From Frankia alni ACN14a (GTDB taxonomy: Bacteria; Actinomycetota; Actinomycetes; Frankiales; Frankiaceae), in contig NC_008278.1 of the NCBI RefSeq assembly GCF_000058485.1, positions 310,001 to 374,000 of the forward strand: DNA of 64,000 bases, in the 5' to 3' direction. A model generated the notes under the pieces. That model did no database searches. It was not told the DNA's origin and saw only the letters and a program-made list of their open reading frames with translations. Shown here in pieces: positions 42,844 to 50,127 of the stretch. Positions within the stretch are counted from its first letter, which is position 1. The number at the start of each line of letters is the position of its first letter. The position numbers and the translations under genes were made by a program.

Positions 42844-42859
42844 TCCGCGGGAGAAGCAG

Positions 42860-45682
42860 ATGACCGAGGTATTCAGATTCGCCGCGCTCGGTGTGGGCGC
42901 CGGCGCGCTGTACGCACTGGCCGCCGTCGGACTCGTCCTGGTGCACCGCGGGTCCGGCGTGGTCAACTTCGCCCAGGGCGCGATGGGCATGGTCGGCGCC
43001 TACGTCTACTTCGAGGGCCGCGGGGCCGACCTGCCCGACGCCGTCTCGGTGGTGCTCGGGCTGCTCGCCGCCGCCGTGCTCGGCGCGGCGTTCCACCTGC
43101 TGATCCTGCGCCGGATGCGGGGGGCGTCCGGCCTCGCCCGGATCGTCGCGACCCTCGCCCTGCTGGTGGTGCTGCAGTCGGTGGCGGTGCTGCGTTACGG
43201 GGACCTGCCGAAGGTGATCCCGTCGATGCTGCCGATCAGGCCGGTCAGTGTGTTCGGGGCGCAGATCGGCCGGGACCGCCTCTACATCCTCGCCATCGTC
43301 GTGGTGCTCACCGCCGCGCTGTGGGCCGTCTACCGGTTCACCCGGTTCGGCGTGGCGACGAGCGCGGTGGCGGAGAACTCCCGGTCGGCCGCGGCCCTGG
43401 GCGTCTCGCCGGATCTCATCGGGGCGGCGAACTGGGCGATCGGCGCTGCCCTCGGCGCGCTCGCGGCGATCCTGCTCGCGCCGATCACCGGACTCGGGCC
43501 CGCAAACCTCACCTACCTCGTCATCCCGGTGCTGGCCGCGGCGGTGGTGGGACGGTTCGCGTCGTTCCCGATCACTCTCGCCGCGGGCCTGGTGATCGGG
43601 ATCGGGCAGTCCGAGGTGACGCGGTACGTCACCGCCCCCGGTCTGGCCACCGCCATCCCGTTCGTCCTGGTCGCGGTGGTGCTGCTCGCCCGCGGGCGGA
43701 CGACCGCCGGGAAGGGTGACAGCTTCGGCCGGATGCCCCGGCTGGGCGCCGGCCGTCCGCACCGGCTCGCGACGGCAGTCGCGGTGCTCGCGGCGGTGGC
43801 GTGCATCTGGTGGCTGCTGCCCGCCGCGTGGGTCAACGCGCTCGGCCTGCAGATGATCGTCGGCGTCATCCTGCTGTCCTTCGTGGTGGTCACCGGGTAC
43901 GCCGGTCAGGTCTCCCTCGTCCAGATCGGCTTCGCCGGGGTCGGGGCGCTGATGACGGCCTGGCTGGTGGCCGACCACGGCTGGCCGTTCTGGCTCGCCG
44001 CCGTCGCCGGCGTGCTCGCCGTCGTGCCGGTCGGGATCGTGGTGGGCCTCGGCGGGCTGCGCACCCGCGGGGTCCACCTCGCGATTCTCACCCTGGGACT
44101 GGCGATCTCGCTGGAGGCCGTCGTGTTCGGCAACCCCCGCTACACCGGCGGGACGGAGGGCTACCAGGTCGGCGCCATCCGCGTGGCCGGGCTGGCGGTC
44201 GACGCGCTGAGCTTCCCGAAGCGGTACGCGAGCCTCGTGCTCGCCGTCCTCGTCGTCGTCGCCCTGGCGATCGTCAACCTGCGCCGGTCCCGCGCCGGGC
44301 GGCGGCTGATCGCGGTGCGGACCAACGAGCGCGCCGCCGCGGCGCTCGGCATCTCGGTGGTCGGCGCGAAGCTCTACGCCTTCGTCCTGGGCGGGATGAT
44401 CGCCTCGCTCGGCGGCATCCTGCTGGCGTTCCACGATCCGGTGCCGAGTTTCGGCGCCTTCGCGGGCCTGCAGTCGGTGACGGCCCTGCAGAACGCCGTC
44501 CTCGGCGGCGTCGGGGCCACCACGGGGCCGCTGGTGGGCAGCTCGTTCGCCCCGGAGACCCTCGGCCAGCAGATCTTCAGCTTCCTCGGCGCGAAGGTGG
44601 CGCTCTACCTGGCGCTGGCCAGCGGGGTCGGGCTGCTGTTCATGCTGACCTCCGCGCCCGACGGCCTGGTGTTCCTGCGCCACCGCGCCGACGACCGGCT
44701 GCGCGCGCTGCTGTCCGAGCGCGTTCCCCGGCGGCTGGCCGGGTTCGCGGCACGCAGGCGGCGGGCGACCACCCCCGCACCCGAGCCCGCCACGTCCGAG
44801 GTCGGGGGGGCGGCGGGACGGGAGCAGCATCGCGTCCCGCCGCTCGCGCTGGAGCTGCGCGGGGTGTCGGTGCGCTTCGGCGGCGTCGCCGCGCTGCGCG
44901 AGCTGAGCCTGCGGGTGCGTCCCGGCGAGATCGTGGGCCTGATCGGGCCGAACGGCGCCGGCAAGAGCACGACGATCGACGCGATCACGGGTTTCACCAC
45001 CCTGGCCGGCGGCGAGGTGCGGCTCGGCGAGACGCGCATCGACGGCTGGAGCCGCGAACGGCGGGCGCGGGCGGGGCTCGGCCGGTCGTTCCAGTCCCTG
45101 GAGCTGTTCGAGGACCTCACCGTCCTGGAGAACCTGCAGAGCGCCTGCGACCGCCGGGACAGCCTCGCCTACGTCACCAACCTGGTCGTCCCGGACCGCG
45201 GCCGGCTCACCCCGGCCGCCTGGGCCGCGGTCGCCGACTTCGGGCTCGCGCCGTTCCTCGACACACCGGTCCAGGACCTCGGCTACGCCCACCGGCGGAT
45301 GCTCGCGGTGGCCCGCGCCGTGGCGGGCGGCCACAGCGTCCTGCTGCTCGACGAGCCGGCGGCCGGGCTCGGTGACGCCCAGACCCGCGAGCTCGGAGCG
45401 GTGCTGCGCCGGCTCGCCGACGAGCGCGGGATGGCCGTCTTCCTCGTCGAGCACAACGTCGACATGGTGCTGCGCACCTGTGACCGCGTCTACGCGCTCG
45501 ACTTCGGGTCGCTGATCGGCGCGGGCACGCCGGCCGAGATCAGCGGCCTGCCGGCCGTCGTCGACGCCTACCTCGGCACCGCCCGGTTCCGTGCCGACGG
45601 CGCGCCCACCGACGGCGCGCCCACCGACGGCGCACCCAGCGATCTGACACCCGACGTGGCTCTGAGGAGGCAAACGGCATGA
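42860..45682 (+). CDS. Single-chain LivH-LivM-LivG fusion (permease-permease-ATPase)
   Basis: A 940-residue protein combining three normally separate subunits. Residues 1-285 are a LivH-like permease (ALYALAAVGLVLVHRGSGVVNFAQGAMGM). About 295-620 are a LivM-like permease (VVTGYAGQVSLVQIGFAGVGA, LAFHDPVPSFGAF). About 660-925 are a LivG-like ATPase. The ATPase has Walker A GPNGAGKST (about 695-703) and Walker B VLLLDEP, but its signature is unusual (LGYAHRR instead of LSGGQ or LPYGQQR). A His-switch is present (LVEHNVD). The tail has three TDGAP repeats encoded by 15-bp copies. Its stop overlaps the amidase start by 4 bp. With LivF supplying the second ATPase, the importer would have two unequal ATP sites. 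Confidence 0.93.
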   Translation: MTEVFRFAALGVGAGALYALAAVGLVLVHRGSGVVNFAQGAMGMVGAYVYFEGRGADLPDAVSVVLGLLAAAVLGAAFHLLILRRMRGASGLARIVATLALLVVLQSVAVLRYGDLPKVIPSMLPIRPVSVFGAQIGRDRLYILAIVVVLTAALWAVYRFTRFGVATSAVAENSRSAAALGVSPDLIGAANWAIGAALGALAAILLAPITGLGPANLTYLVIPVLAAAVVGRFASFPITLAAGLVIGIGQSEVTRYVTAPGLATAIPFVLVAVVLLARGRTTAGKGDSFGRMPRLGAGRPHRLATAVAVLAAVACIWWLLPAAWVNALGLQMIVGVILLSFVVVTGYAGQVSLVQIGFAGVGALMTAWLVADHGWPFWLAAVAGVLAVVPVGIVVGLGGLRTRGVHLAILTLGLAISLEAVVFGNPRYTGGTEGYQVGAIRVAGLAVDALSFPKRYASLVLAVLVVVALAIVNLRRSRAGRRLIAVRTNERAAAALGISVVGAKLYAFVLGGMIASLGGILLAFHDPVPSFGAFAGLQSVTALQNAVLGGVGATTGPLVGSSFAPETLGQQIFSFLGAKVALYLALASGVGLLFMLTSAPDGLVFLRHRADDRLRALLSERVPRRLAGFAARRRRATTPAPEPATSEVGGAAGREQHRVPPLALELRGVSVRFGGVAALRELSLRVRPGEIVGLIGPNGAGKSTTIDAITGFTTLAGGEVRLGETRIDGWSRERRARAGLGRSFQSLELFEDLTVLENLQSACDRRDSLAYVTNLVVPDRGRLTPAAWAAVADFGLAPFLDTPVQDLGYAHRRMLAVARAVAGGHSVLLLDEPAAGLGDAQTRELGAVLRRLADERGMAVFLVEHNVDMVLRTCDRVYALDFGSLIGAGTPAEISGLPAVVDAYLGTARFRADGAPTDGAPTDGAPSDLTPDVALRRQTA
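45596..45640. repeat. 15-bp in-frame repeat at the 3' end of the LivHMG gene
   Basis: Three consecutive units of GACGGCGCGCCCACC (the last with changes) encode Asp-Gly-Ala-Pro-Thr repeats just before the C-terminus. Another instance of repeat growth at a gene end. Confidence 0.88.
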
Positions 45683-47097
45683 GCGAGGAACTCACCTGGC
45701 TTCCGGCGTGGCGCATCCGGGAACTGATCGGCAAGCGCGAGGTGTCCTGCGCGGAGGTCACCGAGCACTTCCTGGGCCGCATCGAGGAGTTCAACCCCAC
45801 CCTGCGCGCCTTCGAACAGGTCGACCGTGCCGGCGCCCGCGAGCAGGCCCGGCGCGCCGACCGGGCGGTGGCCGCCGGCGAGGTCCTCGGGCCGCTGCAC
45901 GGGATCCCGACGTCGGTGAAGTCGCACATCCGCGTCGAGGGGCTGCGCTACGTCCAGCCGGGCACGGACGTGGTGTCGAGCTTCGACGACATCTGCGTCG
46001 AGCGCCTGCGCCGGGCCGGGGCGATCATCGTCGGCACGAACACGATGATGGGCGCCGGCGCCGACCTGACGCTCGCCCGGGACCGGCCCGGCGTGTTCAG
46101 CCCGTTCAACTGGGACGCCGAGGCGCTCAGCCCGTGGGACACCACCCGGGTCCCCGGGTGGTCCAGCTCCGGCGGCGCCGCCGCGGCGGCGGCCCGGCTG
46201 CTGCCGGTGACCATCGGGTCGGACGGCGGGGGCTCGACCCGGCTGCCGGCCGCCTACTCCGGGGTGGTGGGCCTGCACACCTCCCGCGGGCTCATCCCGC
46301 ACGTCAACTACGACAAGCCGACGATGCTGCTTACCGCCAGCTACGGGCCGCTGGCCCGGTACGTCCGCGACGCGGCGCTGGTCACCCGCGCGATGAGCGG
46401 CGGCGACGGGCGGGACTACGTGTGCCTGCAGGTCGACACCCCCGACCCGGTCGACGCCCTCGACCGGGGCGTCGCGGGAATGTCGATGGCGTGGACCGAG
46501 GACTTCGGCTTCGCCGGGACCTACGCCACCGACGACAGCGCGCGGATCATCGACGTCGCCCGGGCGGCCGCGCACAGCCTCGCCGCCCTCGGCGCCACGG
46601 TCGACCCGACCGACGAGGTCTGGGAGGACCGCGCCGAGCGGGGCACCGTGCGCTGGACGGTGGAGCCGTCGGTCTACGAGGTCATGGTCGGCACCAACGC
46701 GGCTCCGCTGCCGGCGCTGGACCCGCTGCTCTACCGCGAGCAGGCGGAGTCTCGCGCGCGCAACTGGGAACGGTTCCAGAGGCTGTTCCGGCGCTACGAC
46801 GTCATCCTGTCGGTCACCGCGCAGCGGATCGCCGCACCCGTCGAGCAGTGGGAGCGTGCCTGGACCGTGGATGGGCCGACCTTCCCGGGTGGCAGCTTCG
46901 CCCCGGTGTACTGCAGCCACACGATGATCTTCAACTGGCTGGGGTTCCCCGCCGTGACGGTGCCGTGCGGCTTCGTCGACGGCCTGCCGGTCGGGTTGCA
47001 GATCGCGGCCTGGCACGGCCGCGAGGACCTGGTCCTGCGCGTCGCCCAGGCCTTCCAACAGGCGTTCCCCCGCGACGAACACCCGGCCGTGAGCTGA
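45679..47097 (+). CDS. Amidase signature family protein
   Basis: A 472-residue amidase. The Ser-cisSer-Lys triad is visible: Lys81 in IPTSVKSHI, the cis-Ser in GWSSSGGAAA (163/164), and nucleophile Ser186 in GSDGGGSTRLPA. It hydrolyses carboxamides to acids and ammonia; relatives include GatA, indoleacetamide and nitrile-pathway amidases. Isolated position and divergence suggest a catabolic amidase rather than a GatCAB subunit. ATG 45679 overlaps the LivHMG stop by 4 bp, and GAGGAGG at 45664-45670 is a strong ribosome binding site. Coupling to the importer suggests that it acts on the imported compound. Confidence 0.93.
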   Translation: MSEELTWLPAWRIRELIGKREVSCAEVTEHFLGRIEEFNPTLRAFEQVDRAGAREQARRADRAVAAGEVLGPLHGIPTSVKSHIRVEGLRYVQPGTDVVSSFDDICVERLRRAGAIIVGTNTMMGAGADLTLARDRPGVFSPFNWDAEALSPWDTTRVPGWSSSGGAAAAAARLLPVTIGSDGGGSTRLPAAYSGVVGLHTSRGLIPHVNYDKPTMLLTASYGPLARYVRDAALVTRAMSGGDGRDYVCLQVDTPDPVDALDRGVAGMSMAWTEDFGFAGTYATDDSARIIDVARAAAHSLAALGATVDPTDEVWEDRAERGTVRWTVEPSVYEVMVGTNAAPLPALDPLLYREQAESRARNWERFQRLFRRYDVILSVTAQRIAAPVEQWERAWTVDGPTFPGGSFAPVYCSHTMIFNWLGFPAVTVPCGFVDGLPVGLQIAAWHGREDLVLRVAQAFQQAFPRDEHPAVS

Positions 47098-47113
47098 CGC
47101 CGGCGGCGCGGCT

Positions 47114-47158
47114 GGTTCCGGATCAGGCGGTTCCGGATCAGGCGGTGGCGGATCAGGC
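47114..47158. repeat. 15-bp tandem repeat spanning the TetR stop codon
   Basis: Three units (GGTTCCGGATCAGGC twice, then GGTGGCGGATCAGGC). The stop of the minus-strand TetR gene (TCA, 47153-47155) is in the third unit, and the same triplet recurs at 47123-47125 and 47138-47140. Confidence 0.9.
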
Positions 47159-47743
47159 GGTGGCGGCGCGGTCGCGTTCGAGGGAGCGGTGGACGCCGTC
47201 GAGCACCAGGTCGAGCCCGGCGGCGAACTCCGCGTCCGCGTCCGCGTGCTCGTCCGGAGCCAGCGGCGCCAGCATGGCCCCGGAGGTGTAGAAGAACAGG
47301 ACCCGCACCACCCGGTCCGCGCCGGCCGGGGAGAAGCCGACGGCCCGCAGCGTCCCGTTCAGGGACGTGTAGAGCCGGTGCGGCATCGGGTCGGTGCCGT
47401 GCGCGGAGATGTGGCCCACCATGCCCGGGTAGGCGCCGACGACCTGCCGAAAGCGCAGCAGGAACGACCGGATGCCGGCGCACCAGTCCGCGCCGGTCGG
47501 CTCGCACGGGCCGACCCGGGCGTAGAGCTCGAGCGTGACCAGGCGCAGGAGGTGGTCCTTCGTCGGCACGTGCTTGTACGTCGCGCCGACCGCCACGCCG
47601 AGGCGGTCGGAGAGGCGGCGCATGGTGAGGCCCTCCACCCCGTCCGCACGGATGATCTTCAGGGCCTCGCCCACGATCTCGGCCTCGTGCAGCGCGCCGC
47701 GCCGCGGCCCGCCACGGCCACCCCCCGTCGCGGCAGCATCCAT
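47153..47743 (-). CDS. TetR family transcriptional regulator
   Basis: A 196-residue regulator. The N-terminal helix-turn-helix is IVGEALKIIRADGVEGLTMRRLSDRLGVAVGATYKHVPTKDHLL, with the usual tyrosine replaced in context by YKHV. The C-terminal domain (from about 80) has the TetR_C-like helices seen in regulators of catabolic or efflux genes. No ribosome binding site precedes ATG 47743. It converges on the amidase gene and is divergent from a membrane-protein gene, so either could be a target. The closest functional link is the Liv-amidase locus. Confidence 0.88.
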   Translation of the reverse strand: MDAAATGGGRGGPRRGALHEAEIVGEALKIIRADGVEGLTMRRLSDRLGVAVGATYKHVPTKDHLLRLVTLELYARVGPCEPTGADWCAGIRSFLLRFRQVVGAYPGMVGHISAHGTDPMPHRLYTSLNGTLRAVGFSPAGADRVVRVLFFYTSGAMLAPLAPDEHADADAEFAAGLDLVLDGVHRSLERDRAATA

Positions 47744-47953
47744 GGGGACAGCCTAGATCTGTGCGCAGGGTGAGATCGGACGGTGTTCCGTCGTAGCGCG
47801 GAACACCACGCCGGGCGGCGGCGGCGGGCTGCGTAAGGTGACGGGGCATTCCGAGATGGTCACGCCGTCGGTGGCGTGATGGTCACCGGCTGGGCTGCGC
47901 TGGGCGGGTAACGGGGGACGGACCGGCGTGGCGTTCGAGGGGAGGTGGCCGCC

Positions 47954-49039
47954 GTGTCGGCGGGCAGGCCCGAGGCGGACGAACCGATCCCGCCGGATCC
48001 GGACGACCCGCACCCGCCTGCCGGCAGCGAGCTGTCCGCCGGCGACGTCGTGCCGGGCGGCTTCGGCTGGGCCCGGGTGGCCGGCCGGGTCGTCCCGCTC
48101 GCCGCGACCGGTGTGGCGCTGTACCTGCTCATGCCGCAGCTGCTCGCGGTGTTCTCCGCGTTTCCCCGGCTGCGGGCGTTCCAGCCGCTGTGGTACCCGG
48201 CGATGGTGCTGTTGGAGGCGGCCAGCTTCGCCTGCGTCTGGCAGCTCCAGCGGATTGCGATCAGCGGGTTGAGCTGGTTCCTCTCGGTCACCTCGCAGCT
48301 CGTCTCGAACAGCATCAGCCGGATCGTGCCGGGTGGGATCGCGGTCGGCGGCGCCGTGCAGTTCCGCATGCTGAACCGGGGCGGCTGCGATCCCGCCGCC
48401 GCCGGGTTCGCGCTGACCGCGACCTCCATGGTGACCACGGGCATCGTGTTCGGCCTGCCCCTGGTCGTCCTGCCGGTGATCACCTTCGGTCAGCCGGCCC
48501 CGTCCGGGCTTACCGCGATCGCCACCACCGGCGGGCTGGCGTTCGCGCTGCTCGTGATCGTCGGCGTGGTCCTCGCGCGGTCGGACACGACAGTCCGACT
48601 GCTCGCTCGGGCGGTCACCTGGCTGGCCCGGCTGGCCCGGCGGTCGGTGCCCGCGGACCTTCCCGACGTGCTCGTCGCCCGGCGCACGGACGTGATCCGC
48701 TCGCTGGGGCGCCGCTGGCCCGGGGCCGTGCTGACCGCGGCCGGCAAGTGGGGGCTGGACTACCTCGCGCTGCTCGCGGCGCTGGCCGGGGCCGGCCAAC
48801 ATCCGCGGGTTTCCCTGGTGCTGCTCGCTTACGTCGCCGCCAATGTCCTCGCTATGATTCCCATCACGCCCGGTGGTCTCGGCTTCGTCGAGGCGGGCCT
48901 GACCGGAACCCTCGCGCTCGCCGGGGTTCCGGCGGCGGCCGCCGCGGTGTCGACGCTGGCCTACCGGCTGGTGTCGTTCTGGCTGCCGCTGGCCGCCGGG
49001 GCTCCTGCCTGGGTCGCCTACCGTGTCCGGTACCGGTGA
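47954..49039 (+). CDS. LPG synthase-like/flippase-type integral membrane protein
   Basis: A 361-residue membrane protein of the lysylphosphatidylglycerol synthase transmembrane region family (UPF0104/AglD2-like). Several hydrophobic helices run through the protein (e.g. VVPLAATGVALYLLMPQLL, IVFGLPLVVLPVITF, GLAFALLVIVGVVLA). The family-typical motifs are NSISRIVPGGIAVGGAVQFRML and, near the C-terminus, IPITPGGLGFVEAGL. It has no soluble aminoacyl-transfer domain, so it is probably a lipid flippase or unknown transporter. The start is GTG 47954 with GGGGAGG eight bases upstream; GTG 47945 is an alternative. The N-terminal 35 residues are Pro/Asp-rich and cytoplasmic. Confidence 0.88.
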   Translation: MSAGRPEADEPIPPDPDDPHPPAGSELSAGDVVPGGFGWARVAGRVVPLAATGVALYLLMPQLLAVFSAFPRLRAFQPLWYPAMVLLEAASFACVWQLQRIAISGLSWFLSVTSQLVSNSISRIVPGGIAVGGAVQFRMLNRGGCDPAAAGFALTATSMVTTGIVFGLPLVVLPVITFGQPAPSGLTAIATTGGLAFALLVIVGVVLARSDTTVRLLARAVTWLARLARRSVPADLPDVLVARRTDVIRSLGRRWPGAVLTAAGKWGLDYLALLAALAGAGQHPRVSLVLLAYVAANVLAMIPITPGGLGFVEAGLTGTLALAGVPAAAAAVSTLAYRLVSFWLPLAAGAPAWVAYRVRYR

Positions 49040-49285
49040 CCTGGCCCTTTTCGAGCCGTTACCTGAGTGTGTCTCGGGCGAGCCGGAAGTCGTAGTACTA
49101 CGCGATTCCTCCAATATGCAGGCCGCGGCAGGCGTGAAACGGTGGGTGACGTGCCCGCCGCCCGCCCTGGAAGTCCGGGCGAGGCGCGGCGGCGTTCGGC
49201 CGTCGGATGCGGCCGAGGCGCAGGTCGCCCAGCCCGTCGGGTTCGGCGTGCGTCACCGACCTCCAACTCCTCCGTGGGGCAGGCC

Positions 49286-50056
49286 GTGCGATACGAGATT
49301 CTGGGACCTCTGCGCGTGCTGGACGGCGACCGGCAGGTGCACGTGAGCGCCCCGAAGCTGACGGTGCTGCTGGCGGTCCTGCTCGCCCGGGCCCGGCAGG
49401 TGGTCGCCGCCGACCTGTTGGTCGCCGAGATCTGGCCGGAGGATCCGCCGCGGCGGGCGACCGCCGCGCTGCACGTCTACGTCTCCCAGCTGCGCAAGCT
49501 GCTCACCTGCCCGCGGCGCCCGCAGTGCCCGATCATCACCCGCTCACCGGGGTACCTGCTGGCCGTCGAGCCGGAGGCCGTCGACCTGCACCAGTTCGAG
49601 CAGCGGGTGGCGGCCGGCCGGCGCCACGCCCGCTCGGGCCGGCACCCGCAGGCGGTCGAGCAGTTCACGGCCGCGCTCGCGCTGTGGCGCAGTCCCGCGC
49701 TCAGCGACCTGCGCGACGGGCCGATCGTGGACGCCTTCGCCACCCGGCTGGAGGAGTCCCGGCTGGAATGCCTGGAGATGATGATGGAATCCGGCCTCAG
49801 TGCCGGTCGCCACCGCGAACTCGTCGGCCAGTTGTTCGAGCTGACCCTGGAACACCCGATGCGGGAGGCCTTCTACCGCCAGCTCATGATCGCGCTCTAC
49901 CGGTCGGAGCGGCAGGCCGACGCGTTGCGGGTGTACCAGCGCGCGCGGGGGCTGCTCGCCGAGGAGCTCGGCGTCGAGCCGGGCCGCCCCCTGCGGCAGA
50001 TCCAGCGCGCCATCCTGCGCGACGACGACCGCTTCGAGCTGCCCTCCACGGGCTGA
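49286..50056 (+). CDS. SARP family regulator (BTAD domain)
   Basis: A 256-residue small SARP. Residues 1-95 are an OmpR-like winged helix (RYEILGPLRVLDGDRQV to AALHVYVSQLRKLL). Residues 100-250 are a BTAD (DLHQFEQRVAAGRRHARSG, ending in RVYQRARGLLAEELGVEPG). That is the full length of the classic ActII-ORF4/DnrI type. Such proteins activate secondary-metabolism genes. The start is GTG 49286. It converges on a LAL-type regulator of the Dpp operon. No biosynthetic genes lie directly beside it, so its target is unclear. Confidence 0.9.
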   Translation: MRYEILGPLRVLDGDRQVHVSAPKLTVLLAVLLARARQVVAADLLVAEIWPEDPPRRATAALHVYVSQLRKLLTCPRRPQCPIITRSPGYLLAVEPEAVDLHQFEQRVAAGRRHARSGRHPQAVEQFTAALALWRSPALSDLRDGPIVDAFATRLEESRLECLEMMMESGLSAGRHRELVGQLFELTLEHPMREAFYRQLMIALYRSERQADALRVYQRARGLLAEELGVEPGRPLRQIQRAILRDDDRFELPSTG

Positions 50057-50127
50057 GCGGGTCAGCGGGCCGGGTCAGCGGGCCGGGTCAACGGGTCGCC
50101 GGTCAACGGGTCGCGGGTCAGCGGGGG
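50057..50127. repeat. 13-15-bp degenerate tandem repeat spanning the LAL regulator stop codon
   Basis: Repeated CGGGTCAGCGGGC / CGGGTCAACGGGTCGC units fill the 61-base gap between the converging SARP and LAL genes and run through the LAL stop (TCA at 50118-50120), whose triplet is repeated in each unit. Confidence 0.85.

Noticed and set aside
42764-45673. Open frame of 969 codons on the minus strand
   Set aside because: It is antisense to the LivHMG fusion, whose transmembrane and ATPase motifs are unmistakable; the antisense product is Asp/His/Arg-rich.
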